DNA from: Apostichopus japonicus
Taxonomy: Eukaryota > Echinodermata > Holothuroidea > Aspidochirotida > Stichopodidae
Length of the DNA stretch: 64,000 bases
Assembly: GCF_037975245.1 (NCBI RefSeq)
Contig: NC_092570.1
Coordinates: 7,687,001-7,751,000 of the forward strand
Direction: 5' to 3'
Shown piece by piece: positions 41,601 to 55,600 of the stretch; within the stretch, counting starts at the first letter, position 1, and each line of letters begins with the position of its first letter. The translations under genes and the position numbers were made by a program. The notes beneath the pieces were generated by a model. That model made no database searches, was not told the origin of the DNA, and was given only the letters and a program-made list of their open reading frames with translations.

Positions 41601-43493
41601 CAGTTAGTACCTCACATAGATTCTGCCTATCCTATTCTATCCTATCCATGTGTTGTATATATTTAAAATTGTAAAAGTCAATAATACCTTTATCACTCAT
41701 TAACGTGTTGTACATATTAATTGGTACCATTCACTTTCAATCCATATACTCATGCACACACTGAGCTAGTATACGTTATATGTACATATTTCAGAACGAT
41801 GCCGCACTTTGTTCAATCGGCAACTGTGGGTTTGAATAAGCCGGCTATTCAGAGCTCTGTATTATTCTATAAGAAAACAAAACCACAACAACTCAAAGTT
41901 CAAGGGATTTTTGACAATTATCACTTGACTGCCTGCATTCTAAATAATTGCTTCTTCATTCAAACTTCAAGGCAATCTACAACAAAAGCTTTCTGGGTCG
42001 TAGATTTAAGAGTGGAAATGGTCGACTTTGAAATATGGTAAACTTTGCTCAAATTGATGAACAAAGATATCGGTAAATGGCAGACGACCTTTCAATGAGA
42101 AACGATATAACACTTCTCTCTCTTTCAATGTTTAGTTCCTTTCTTTCTTTTTAAGGCAATAACAGAACAAGAAAACAGTCATTAGCAACAAGTATGGGAA
42201 GTGATTCCCTGTAGTCCTTTCATTTATAACCTCATGTTTTTCTTTTCTTTTCGTTTAACATGAATAACGATGTCGATGGCTTTAACTGTGTTACCCTCCT
42301 GTTTGTCTTTTGTTTTCGCTTTTTAACAAGAATAATAATGATGATGGCTTTTAACCTGTTAGGTCTTATTGAAATATCTACCTAGATATTGTACTGTATT
42401 ATATTTCTGCTGTCAGTACAACCTGTAACTGATTGTTGAAATACTTCAGATTAATGGCAAGTAATACCTTACCTGTCTACCCACAACAACAGCACAGAAT
42501 TATATATTTTTCTTACTTTGGAGCAGTCTACTTTTCAGAGCATACAGTGTCAAGAGCAGTCTAAACTACAATATGTCTCTGTGCTATAGCATAGTAGTGT
42601 GCTATAGCATACTAGTATACTATGCATACTAGCATAGCATACTATATAGCATTCTATAGCATACGATGCTATAGCATACTATAGTATACAATGTCTAGAG
42701 CAGTATAAACTACAAAGTGTCTCTGTGCTGTTGTTGTGATGGGACAGGTGGGGTTGTTTGTTTGTAAAAAGATCTGAACCAGTAGGTTTTGGGATATTTC
42801 AATAATCTTTATCTCTCATCCAATAGTTATGTAATCTCTACTGGAGTTATTCCACATCCATGTATATATAGCCCTCACCTGTCTCTACTTGCTGCACTAT
42901 GGACTTTTTGAAACTCGAGAAGTTAGATCTAAGACGTTTAAAAGAACAATCAGTCCTGTTTCTGTCTGCCCCCATTTTGCTTGTACCCATTTGCTACTAC
43001 TTTCCCCATATTCCATTGTGCAACCTCACTTTCAACCTGTACCCCTCTCTTATATCCTTTACCCTCTCCTTATCTTTACCCTCCACCCCTTTCAATTGTT
43101 CATCACTATACTTCACCCTAAATTTGGCCCTCCCCTACCTCATCCCATCTTGCATCATCTTTTGCCCATGCTCTAACCCACGGTAAACTAATTTCCAGTT
43201 GCTTTTCTGGACAACATAATAAGAGTACAGTGTAAGACAGAACCGTGTTGGTTACGTCAGTTTTGACTGTAAACATGTTTAAGCACTAGTTGCACCTGTA
43301 TATGAAATCCATCCCCTAATTTCATTTCGTCTGTTATCGATCGATATCGAGTGACTGTGTGGACACTATTAAATTAAGCCAGCACCGTAGCAGCCAATAG
43401 GCCAGTTTCCGGCGATGATGACGACCACATCGATGTGAGTAGTAATCAAAGGTTGACAACAAACATGGCAGTTTCATGCAGAGGAATATACTG

Positions 43494-43530
<37 letters not shown>

Positions 43531-43557
43531 GTATATATATGTATATATATATGTATA

Positions 43558-43633
<76 letters not shown>

Positions 43634-46600
43634 TGTTCAACCGATTATGCATAACAGAAAATACCGATTACCGATTATTTTTTTCATAATCGTACCGATT
43701 CCGATTATTTGAAAATGAGAAAATATCCCGTATATATACGCAATCGGCAATAAAGTTTGACAGAAACAATTATTGTTGTGATTTTCCCCTGTTTCCTTTT
43801 GCTTCGTTGTTATACAAGGCTCTAAGTTATCATTTTGTATGTACCAAATTACCTCTGGAGTTTCTCGGAAAGAAAAAAAAAGTTTTTTTTTTTTTTTTAA
43901 ATTTCCAAAATACGGAAATATGACATCCTACCTAGTCAGCACTGTGCTAAGCGAATGGCCTAACCACCTCGACGTGAATGTCACCTGTTAATGGCTTGAA
44001 ATGGGCTAAGAATAGTTACTCAAAATATCCATCTCAAAAAGTATCTCAGACAAACCATCCATCTTCAATCTTTACTAAAGTGTAAATTTTAATGACATAT
44101 TGCCTTCATTCCGATATTATTTTGTACTTATTTTCAGTATTATACCGTTTATGAACAAATAGAAATGTTACGAACTTGAAGTTAAACATACCTATTCGTT
44201 ACCTATTTAACTCCATTCAGGTTCAATTAGAAAATGTAAGCTTAGGCCAATCAAACTGAAAAGCAAATTGTACCATCATAACTTGTTTAAAATTACTCTA
44301 AAATGTAATACCAGATTGATGTAAAGAAATAATAACAACTAGAAACTACTCCAATATAAAATTTAACATTCCCTCTATAAAACATATCACTTACAGTACC
44401 TTCCAAACAAATGCGGATTTCCAGCAAATTGAAAGTTGTAACGTAAGCTACGCATTTTTTTTTTTTTTTGCAAACCGATGGTTAGGCTACATTTCCCATT
44501 GACTTAGTGTGGTTGTTAGGCTAACATGTGGTCGAAGATTGCAGTATCCGTGGATATTTTTATTTTTTATTTGCAACACAACTAGAGCGAATAAACAGAT
44601 GGCAAGGTTAGATTTCCATGCAGTTGACTTAGTGTGTAGTAAGGCTACCATGTGGTCGGAGATTTGTGAGGATTTTAGGTTATTTTTCGCTGGTACTAAA
44701 ATTGCTTCGTGCAGGCCGTAATTTGCCACGGGAAGTTCCCGGTGATTGTGCGCAACCCTCCCGCACTGCTTCAAATTTGATGCGGGATGTGAAAACTGTT
44801 TGCGCGATTCGCGCTGCAACTGCAATTCCTAGCTAAAGCAAACGCATGTCACAATTAATTTTACACAGACACCTGATATAACAAGGGCGATTTTCTTATA
44901 TTTCTTTTTCGCACTCGTAATTGTGCTTTAGGAGGGCTTTTTAGCACTTGCGAGGGCGAATCGCCCATCGCCCCCGCTTATTTCCGACCCTGCCAAGCAC
45001 ATTCGTTAATTCGCGAAATTGGTATTGCTGCTATGCTTACTGTGCCAAGAAATTTGAAGTCACTAACCACGAGGGAAGCAAAATCGGCGACCCTGGCAGC
45101 GTAAATTGATGAAAGTATACACTGTGAAAGACGTATAGAGGGTGTCTTATTTTAATATTTCGTAGTAAAAGAACAAACCTAATACGTCAGTTGATATTTT
45201 CAACTTCCATAGGTTTTTGAATAATGATATTTTCACCTTCCATATGTTTATGAATAATCGGTATGACATAACTGGTATTCCACGTAATTTTTACCGATTC
45301 CGATTATGTTCCGATTATGCAATATTCGTACCGATTCAGATTTCGATTAGGTTAATCATTTGAACACTAATATATATATATTTATATATATAAATACATA
45401 TATATATATATATAAGTATATATATATATGTATATATGTATATACATACACATACATATACATACACACACACATATATATATATATATTTCTTAACTAG
45501 AGTAGCACCACTTCCCAAATTTCTCAGCAATCCCTCGCCTATTTCCAGATATATTTGGAATGAAATTTCACCTGTCTGAAAATGGGAAAATTGAAAATGA
45601 TGAATCATAGACAAACCTGTGTTATGGGAACCATTTAGGGCAAGAAAAAATGTGTCCATGCTCGTGTTTTCATTAGAAGAACCTTTGGGAGTTGCTGATA
45701 AGAAGCATATGGATCGGTTGCTTTTACACGCATGGACAGCATTGAAAATTTTATCCTTGAGGTTTTTGAAAATTAGGCAGTATAATGATGGCATGGGCAA
45801 AAGATGTAAGAAAAACAGTCATTGAATATATTACGGTTAATATGGAGTCCTTATTAAAATCAACATTGACTGTACTCTCCATCTGGTAGAGAGTGTTTGG
45901 CTGGGATGTAGGGATAGTCACTGCATTCTTTTAGACAGACTAAGCCCTCAGGTTGGTATATCTGCAGTTTTAACTTGTACCTCCCCTTTTATCTCTCCCC
46001 CCCCTTCTCTCCTCTGCCTGTCCTCCCCTCACCAAAAAAAAACGTAGCAAAAATAGAAACTTAAGGTAAGCAATGGAGTAACTCCCATCATCTCAGGTGC
46101 AATTTCTACTCTGGCACTGCATAAAATCTGAAATAACTTTGTTCTTTCACGTAACATTCACCAACTGCGTGAGAATATTTTTTTTAAAAGGAGTATTTTA
46201 TAACTGTGCTGTGGCATTAAAAAAGAAGATTGATTCTGATTCCTTTGGGCATGCTTATCTGGTTCTTACAGGAAGTAAGAACCTGTCATTTGGTGTATGC
46301 ATCAGTTTGTAGAGGTAGAACGTATTCCGCTAGCGAGTGGGTAAAAAAAAAGCGTTTATGGTGAGGCACCATGGAGACAGGAAGCCGTTTTAATGCTCAT
46401 CACCTAAGCCATAGGAAACGTTTTTGGTAAAATCCGGTCAATTTCTGTCCACTTCCGGTATATATATAGATTGCCTCATATTAAAACCGGAGTAGAAGTG
46501 AAAATAATAATAAAGAGTGGTAGACCTCTTCCTGTGACACAAAGCTCTTCAGACAAATTGAGAATTGGGTGGATAAACTGAATTAAGCCTGTGAAAGGAT

Positions 46601-49600
46601 GTCTTAAAGCCGCATTCGTGGTTTCATTTGGCTATGAGAATCACGCACGAAGGACGTGCACAGCTTTGACACTGGTGTCAATTTAGAACATATTCTAAGC
46701 TCCTTTAAATAGAGGAGTGGGTAATGGCGTTTCAAGGACACAGTGGGGATCTACAGCCACGCCCCCAAAATCTACGGATGTCTCTTTTATTGATATTTTT
46801 TAAGTTTAATTTGACAAGCTGCAGTCTCCTGAAATCTCTGAGAATTCCTCTGAGGAATCTCTGTCTGACAATTCTCGGCAAAAGTTTAAACAGTATCCAA
46901 AGTCTCCAAAATGGACTAGACAGGACTCATGAACCTGCGATTTCTCTTGTAGTATTGAAGACCGGATCTCGTGGGTCATAATTTCACAACTAGCACATTT
47001 ATCGAGATATGATGTACAGCGCTATACAAAATCCTCGGAGATCAGTAAACGGCGCTGTTAGGACCGATACGCCAGTCCAGTGGAATATCATTGTCAACCC
47101 GTCTTAGACCAGGTTTAATACTCAATCCAAAAACCAAAGTAGGAGTGGAATATATTACCGCACTTAAACAGCTTCAGACCTGATATCTACAGTAGATAGA
47201 TAGATGTCACACATGGGTCAGGGTTAGAAGAATATATATATACACACATATTAAAGACTAACAGCCTTTTCAAGAGCTAATATTTCACATCTAGACGGTT
47301 GTAATCAATTTTCAATGTTGTGTGGTGTGAATCATCTTTAATCATACTACTCTGGTGGTTAAACTTTGGCAAGTCATTCAATCTGCAAAAAAAAAAAAAT
47401 GCTTTAGAAGACGACGACGATGATCAGGCCACATGAAAAGATTCCCACCAGGACTGCTTATGTCTCGTCTAGACTAAAGATACGAGTGCATGAAAATTAA
47501 AGACACGAGCAATATACAGTAGTATGATTCATTACACTTCAACCAATGTCAGTTTTATGTATACATTTAAACCCTTTGGTACTGATAATTTGAGGAAGGG
47601 GAGAAAATGGTTAATTTTTTAGAAGATATTTAATATGTATATATTTGTCAATGGATAGCAACTCATCTGTAAAGTGCACTGAAATTGTTTAATAACACGA
47701 TAGAGAAATGCAAAGAAGAGTGTTTGTACACAGTTGTTGGTTTTTGAAAATCCTCTCGTCAAAACCTGGAAAGTGGTTTAAGAACACATTTAGAAAGAAA
47801 ATAAAAAACAAAATAAACGGGGGGGGGGGGGGGGGAAAGAAGAAATTTATTGAAGATAGTAGATTGGAATTGAAAATGGGTAAATAGATATTGAGAAACA
47901 GTGTCAGCAGTGAATAAAGAGTTTTAGAAAGTTAGATGAGGATTGAAAGAAAGGGAATGAAGGGTAAAACTGAGAGTGAATATGATAGAGTGAAGGAAAT
48001 TGATTGATGATAGATTGGAATTGAGATCCATGGGTAAATAGATATTGGGAAACCATGTCAGGAGTGCAAAAGAGTTTGTTTAAACTAGATGAGAATTTAA
48101 AGAAAATAAATGAAATAAAACAGAGAGTGAATAGGATGGAATGATGGAAATTGATGAAAGATAGATTGGAATTGAAATTGGTAAAAAGATATTGGGAAAC
48201 AGATAGCGTCTAAGAGCATTGGTGAAAGCTAGATGAAAAGTGAAAGAAAGTGAGTGAAATAAAGTTTTGAGGGAATAGGATAAAAGGAAAGGAAATTGAT
48301 TGAAGAGAAATAAGAATGGAGATTAGTATAGATTTATTTAGGAAACAGATAGCATTTAAGATCTAAGAGTGAAAAAGAATTGGTGAAAGCCCCAGGGTTA
48401 GATGGAAGAAAGAGAGTGAAATTGAACAAGGAGGAAAGGGAACCACATGTAGAATGAGGTGAATGAACAAAGAGTAATAGGGTCACTAGGGTAGTTGTAG
48501 ATGATTGGGTACGTAGTGGTTGGATATAGTGTTTAGACATGGAATAAGGAAGAATCTACAATCGAATTGATTTAAATCGCTTTTTTATTGTTATTATTAT
48601 AACAGTATGTGTAGGTATTAGTAGATTTCCACACTTGATTTATGTTAACATATGATGCGCGGCATCATGTGCCCCTCATATCAGAGAGACCAATGTTGAG
48701 AAAAGTGTATGAATAATTGTGGAATATGACAGATGGATTTTATTATGATTTAAGAATGTATGAATGTATACAACAGTGTGTACTAACCAATATAGATGAT
48801 GTGTCAGAGGCAATTAACAAGAAAAGAGACAATAAAGACAAAACCACTAACAACCAGTGAACTAAAAAATAGTAAACAAGTAAACAGTGGTAATAGTAAT
48901 AGGCTCTGTGAGGGTATCATAGTTTAGTGGTCTGTGTGAGTAGGAGTCTTCCTAAAACGGGTATATTTACTTCGCTCCTCGCTTACCTGTCTCCTCACAA
49001 CTTTAGCACCTCATTCTACCGTGCCTATAAAGTCCTGGTAAAATAATAACACTGTGCGCCCTCTATGACCGAACCCCCCCCTCGGTCACTCCTCACTACT
49101 CATTCTACCATTAAAAGTGTCTTCATGTGAATTTCTTGTGGATATATTTCCCTTGGATTTCGTCTTGGTTTTCTTTAGCGATCTTTGGAAGTTTCTTTCC
49201 TCGGATTCTTAGGAGTATTGCAGTCCTTTCCAGCCCGATAAGTATCCTTTTTTGTTGAAAGGGAGGGTTTTGGGGACTGTTTTTATTCCTAGTGCGTTTC
49301 CGCCCTTAGGTTTTTTTGCGGGGGTAGCAGTTCCGCGAACTGCCTAGGTTTCCCGCCATTTTCCCTTCCCCACGCTATAGGCGTGTCGTTGTATTTTCAT
49401 GTTCATAGCATGTCTACATTGTATTTCTATTCACGATTTCTTCTTCTATATTTCGCTCTCTCATGTTCTTTTTCAGCTTGTGTTGATTTTGTTAGGCCAC
49501 TTCGTAGCGTTTTTCGTATTTTGCCGTTGCTAGGTTACGCTACGTACCTCTACTCACCGTTATGTACCTCCCGTTATCTCCCGTTCTCTTGTTAGTTTGC

Positions 49601-52600
49601 ATTTTTCCGTAAGCTTAAGAGTTAGTCTTTCCTTAATTCGAGCGTTTTAGTTTGTCTCGTAACCAGCTAAAGCTTTTTAACTACTCGATGTTTCGGCCAG
49701 GCAGAACCTGGGTCGAACACGATTTGTGTCCTAAGTGTAGAACCTACACTGGTCTGCATAAATTTTTCGCCAGCCCAGTGGCACTAGATAGACCAGTGGC
49801 TTACGAGTCTAAGAAGCAAGCTTTAGGGCAGGCTGGACTTGATTCCTTAGGCCATCGGTGCCCCAGAAAAAGATATAGGAGAGACAAGAGAGAGAGAGAG
49901 AGAGAGGAGGAGGGAGAAGTGGTGAGAGAGGTGGAGGAAAGTGGCCAGGAGAGGGCCGAAGGAGAGGTGGAGAGAGAGAGAAAGAGTACCCCTAACGGTC
50001 CCGGCGACGTCCGGTTGATTACGGCCAGAGGGAAGGGCAGGAGCAAGGCTCCTGCCAAGGAAAGACCTCTTGAGAAGAGGCACGGCTCGGCCGGGCTAGA
50101 GGCAACGTCTCAGTCCGGGTCGCAGCAAAGAGTACCCCTAACGGTCCCGGCGACGTCCGGTTGATTACGGCCAGAGGGAAGGGCAGGAGCAAGGCTCCCG
50201 CCAAGAAAAGACCTCTTGAGAAGAGGCACGGCTCGGCCGGGCTAGAGGCAACGTCTCAGTCCGGGTCGCAGCAAGAGAGACCCATGGAGCGCGGGCTACA
50301 GGCCACGGAGAGCTCGGGTCCGAGAGAGAGAGTACGACCGAGGGGTCGCTGAAACGGAGCCGGTCCCATAGCAGGCTCCGGGAGCCCGGGTCCGGCGAGA
50401 AAAAAAAATATTAAAAAAAAAAAAAAAAAATCCCACCGGAAAGGACAGAATGTCCGGGTCGAGGAGTACCGGCGTGGTGGTACCCGGCGTGGTACGCACA
50501 CAGAGACGGGCTCCGGGAGCCTGGGTCCGGCGAGGCCCCGGGTCCGGCGAGACCCCGGGTCCGGCGAGACTCGAAGGGAAGGCAGAACCGAGGTTTCACT
50601 CCAGATCCGAGACCGCCCCCGGAGCCGGGAACCAGAGCTATACAATCGACTGCTGGGTCCTCAGAGATTGGCTCCGGAGGGCCCGGGCCCGACGAGAACG
50701 GGGGCGCAGGGGCAGAAGCCCGGTCCGCAGATCTCCAAACGGGATCCAAAACTGGTCCCGAAGTCGGGAGCCTACGAGAGTAACAACATTTACAACTGCG
50801 ACATTTACAATAACATTTACAACTAAAACAACATTTACAACGAGATTAACAACTGCTAGGCCCCCAGAACGGGGTAGCAGGTGCAGAAGCCCGGCCCGCA
50901 GACCCCCTAACCGGAGCTGCGGCCGGTCCTGAGGCCGGGAACCGATGAGATTACCAATGCCGGGCCCCCAGAACGGGGTAGCAGGGGCAAGCGCCCAATC
51001 CGAAAAGAGAACCAGCCCCGAGCCAGGTTCCCACGGCAAAGGGAGAAATACCTATCCCCAGACACCGAACACAGACATCGGTGCCGAGGAGCGATCGCAA
51101 CCCACGGCCAGCCCGGCCGCGACACCACGATCAATCCCAGACCAAAGAATGGAACCTGATTTGTTCCCCGGCAAGGACGACCTGGTTTGCAGAGCGTCGG
51201 GCAACCTGTCCGGCCTAGACGACGAGGTCGACCCCTAGATTTCGGGGTTACAGAGGACGGTTACTCCCGCTTCCCAGAATAGGGGGAGTGTCCCCCCCCC
51301 CCCCGGAACTAGCAGCTTGAGCGGCGACGACAGGTTCGAATCATTTGCGGGAAAACACCGCTACCACTACACATCCCAAATGTGTGTTTATTTATCGAGT
51401 ACCTGCAGACACTCAGGGGTCATATTCTCCTCGCTAATTATACTCCTCTCTAATCATAATTCATCGCCATTTGCCCAGGTTAAAATCTTACTTGTGTTTA
51501 AAAACACTGTCGTTTAAAACACTGGTGAACCCACTTCCAGAACATGTTAAAATGCGTAAGACTGAGGGGTTTCAAATCGGTTCTCATGACGTACAATATT
51601 ATTTACTTTAAAACCTTGGCAAACTGCTAGGAAGAGAACTTTCTCGAGACTTGGCAAAGTGCCAGGAAACATAACGCTCATAGATCCTTGGCAAACTGCC
51701 AGAAAAAAAAAATGGTACAACGTGGCACATTTGTTAACAGAGGAGGGGGGCCAAGCAGCCACCTGGCTTGACACGTGTAAGCTCAACTTATACCGCAACG
51801 AGCTATCGACTACGTGAGCGATCCTATGGAATAAGCCTTTCTTCCTATTTCTTTGGTGAATTACCAAGACAAACGCGTTAGTAAGTTGAAAAAGGGGTAG
51901 GATACAACCCCAGCAAGTTACAAGCGCTAACACGCTCCGAACATACAGCATGCGCTTCATGAGCAATGTTCGATGTTCCGACATCTTAAGCAGAGTTGCA
52001 TTTCGTAGCACCTGATGGCCTAGTCTTGACTAGCCTAGGCGCTAGGTGGTTTCAATAGGAAGCTGGAAACCTTTACTGCACTACGAAATGGACACATCTC
52101 GACAGGAAGAGATTTGAGAAGTAACGGGTACGTTATCATAACATTCAATACGTGTTTATTACGTTAAATGTGGTGTTGATAAAACGTTGACATAAGATGT
52201 CTATGAGATATTACGTTATATTAATGTTATATTAATGTCTTAACGGAAATTGTTTTGAAATAATAGCCCCTAAAGGGTTTCGGTAACATATTTCTTACAC
52301 CTCTAATAACGCTATCATAGCAAAAGACTAAACATTTAGTAACGCCTTTGTGTTTGCTGAGTAACTCCCTGGACTCCGTTAAACAGCCAGGATTTATGAG
52401 GTGGAATTTCTACAAACCCACCCTACACATCCCCTGTTGGGAGTTTGTTCCTGGTGAGTAGGGCTGTAGCTTAGTTAGCTCAGTGGTTAAACCCGGTGCC
52501 TTCCAATCAAAAGGTCCCCGGTTCAAGTCACCCCAAGATTAATGTATATTGTCCAGTTACAGAGCTGTTGACAATTCATAGTCATGGACATTAAATATGA

Positions 52601-55600
52601 ATGTACGAGACTGACTTTGGTCTGCTTGCGGCTTTGATAAGCCAATGAGGCTTCTTCACAAGTTCCTACTTGCAGGATGATCTAAATTACATACACAAAT
52701 ACATACATATACTGTAGTTGTAAAAGCCACATAGCAGCTGTAGCATTGATTAAGACTCTGATGAAGCAAACTATCCATTCAGTACTCAATTTTTGGAGAG
52801 CACTGTGGTCAAGCGGTGTAGGCAGTGTACTGGTGATCTAAGGCTTGCAGGTTTTAGTCCTGGCCAGATCATTCTGTTGTTTCCTTGGGCAAGGCACTTT
52901 ATCTCCATTGCGTCTTTCCATCCAGGAGGGATTTCTCTCTGTTTAACAGGTTATTTTTGAGAAGGGTAATATTGCTAGCGCCTCTGGCTTCGTTATCGAT
53001 AGATAGGCCGGCGCAGTTCAACCCTCAATATTATTATTAATATTATTTTTCATGGAAAGAACCTCCATGAAACCTCCCTACAGGGTACAGCTTAGGTCTA
53101 CATCATCAAGGCAGTACTTTTCTTCAGAGGTTTTCTGATTGCAGCTGGTGGATAACTAAAGGGGTCATCAGCGGTACTGTGGTACTGCAAGCAGTACTGC
53201 GAGTGCTGCTGTATTGCAGGCGCTAACAAGGTCATCATACAGGCCACTGTCCTTGACTTCTTTAGCAGCATATACAGAGAAACCACTTTCCTGCACCACA
53301 GTGGCGTCAGCAGGGCAAAGGATCGGCCCCAACACCCTATTTGCAAAGATAACCAGGTTTCATGTACTTCCGCCTCGCTCTCAGGACTGTGGGGTTGGGG
53401 CTCTCTGGAGCCCTCCCAAGCCCAAGTACAGGGCACTTTGATCACCATCCTCTCAGACAACACGATGGTGGTGGCATACTGTACAGTAGCTACATCAATA
53501 GACAGGGTGGCACCAGGGCAGAGAGACTGTGCCGTCTGGCATGGGAGACCCTCACCACAGCTGTAGAATCTGGCACGGCCCTATGGGTCTCCCATATAGC
53601 CAGAAAGGAGAGTGTGAGGGCCGATGCTCTGCCCAGGGGACAACTCGACCCCGACGAGTGAACCCTTCGCAAGGAATATGCGGTAGGTTTTTCCACATGT
53701 TCGGCATACCTCTGATAGACCTGCTTACGACAAAGGGCAACAATGGGCTGCCCATCTTTTGTAACAGGCGGTCCCACCTGCAGCCTTCCACATAGCGCCA
53801 GGTCCCTGCCTTGAGACGGACCAGAGGTTTAAATTCTTCCCCCCCCCTTTGGCATGATCATCCAGATACTGAGGAAGATTCGCAGCTCCAAGGGTAAATT
53901 CATCCTAGTGGCTCCCTCCGGACCCCGGGTCCCAGGTCCCACACGCAGGCCCCAGACGGGGACGTCTGGTTTTCCAGACGGCTCCACGCTGGGCATTAGC
54001 CCAGACATTGACCAGCTCATCAAAGGCATGGCTAATCGCCGTCCACGAGTCAGACAGTTAGCCCCCTCTGCGGGGCTCTCAGCAGCGCTGCTGTACGAAT
54101 CAACGGGGAACGCTTCCCTGGCTGCTCTTACAAAGAAAACACTCTTCGTCATTGCGGTAGCGTCAGCGTGAAGGAGTTACCTCCAAGCCCTAACAACCAA
54201 ACAGAACCACATCAGATTCGAGGGCCATGGGGCGAGGACGGTTCCAGACCCGTCACTTATTGCCAAGAACCGGGCCTTGACTTTCTTGCCCGGGGACATT
54301 TTCTTTCCGGAAATCAAAACCCTTTCATCAGTGGCTGAGGACAAGCGATGGTGCCCAGTCAGGGCACTGAAGTGGTACTTAAACAGGACAGAGAAGTTGA
54401 GACAAACAACCTCCCTTTTCATCCTGCCACGACCACCTTAAACAGCAGCCGCCAAGGATACCCTATCCCGATGGCTAGTAGAGATGATCCGCCCGTTCAC
54501 GATGGGGGGATACCCGGCCAAGAGATCACAACATCAGTGGGGCCTCGGCTTCCACAGCTCTCTCTGCCGGTATCCCGATACAGGACATCCTCAAGGTGGC
54601 AGCGTGGAAAACACCAACTACGTTCGTCGCCTGTTACTTACCTGACACTCTACACGCCGAGGCAGCTTTTGGTAGCTCGGCGATGCGAGGTCTGGTTGGT
54701 ACTTGGTCCCACCCCTCGGGCCTCCCACCATCGGGCAGTGCCACTCGGTGCTAAAGTTGTGAGGAGACAGGTAAGCGAGGAGCGAAGTAAATATTCCAAA
54801 ACTTACTGGTTTGGATATTTACGAGTGACGAGCTTACCTGTCTCCATTCCCGCCTCCCTCCCCCGAGGGGGTGGGACACAGCCGGACGGGAGAGCAGTCG
54901 TTCGACTAGGCTCACGACTCCAAGCACAACACCAGATAGACAGAGCCAACAACTACTAAGAGTCACCGGCCAGGTCTATCGGTGAGGGTAACTTTGCACC
55001 CTGTGTTTTTCATATGCGTACTCACCTAAGTTGTCTTAGGGTTAGCAAGTGTTGGGCCTTTACAGGATGAGGCTCCTTGTTAGGAAAAAGGGGTAGTTTC
55101 GCCTGCAGGGCTCAGGAGAGTGTCCCCCCCCCTTACCCGCTGCGGCGGGGAGGATTACACTCTCCCTGCTAGGAAGGCATCAGTGCCTTTTGTTAAGGGC
55201 TCACCTTTGAGAAGTTTAGTCGACGGGAGTCCTTGGGGGTGGCCAGAGGATTCTGGCCACCCCTATTTCGGTGACCGTGAGGCCACTTTTAAGGAGTGGT
55301 CTCATGAGTAGTGAGGAGTGACCGAGGGGGGGGTTCGGTCATAGAGGGCGCACAGTGTTATTATTTTACCAGGACTTTATAGGCACGGTAGAATGAGGTG
55401 CTAAAGTTGTGAGGAGACAGGTAAGCTCGTCACTCGTAAATATCCAAACCAGTAAGTTTTGGAATATTTGGGACTTGCTTGAGCAGAGGCAGGGAGGAGG
55501 TGAAGATGGATCAGTGTCAGGTTAAGTCTACTGAAGACCCATCTTTTCACTTGTTCTTTTGTAAATTAATCTGCTTTCTTTGTAAAGCACCTTGAGCAGT

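Larger units (their letters stand above)
48964..55469 (+). mobile_element. DIRS-like tyrosine-recombinase retrotransposon, decayed
   Basis: Inverted terminal repeats flank about 6.5 kb. An internal complementary region near 54750-54850 is the reverse complement of the outer left end joined to that of the outer right end, the layout that defines DIRS elements. Inside are a GC-rich gag-like region (about 49650-51310), an RNase H remnant (about 53395-53690) and a tyrosine-recombinase remnant (about 53980-54690). No reverse-transcriptase domain is recognisable, and the middle holds two SINEs, so the element is deleted and dead. Outer boundaries are accurate to a few bases. Confidence 0.88.

Noticed and set aside
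41721-42041. 106-residue plus-strand frame in the glypican intron
   Set aside because: No recognisable motifs. Its composition is like the surrounding AT-rich DNA.
43435-43712. Open frames on both strands reading long Tyr-Ile repeats
   Set aside because: They are translations of a TA microsatellite, open in several frames at once.
45619-45825. 68-residue frame starting [16 protein letters not shown]
   Set aside because: Protein-like in feel, but short, without family resemblance or splice partners, so no gene is claimed.
51547-52011. 154-residue minus-strand frame inside the DIRS-like element
   Set aside because: It crosses the short CTTGGCAAACTGCCAG repeats and has no recognisable domain. 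It is probably chance.
52470-52540. Possible functional tRNA gene (A and B boxes present)
   Set aside because: The 3' part lacks acceptor-stem pairing and continues into a SINE body that recurs at 23826-24018.
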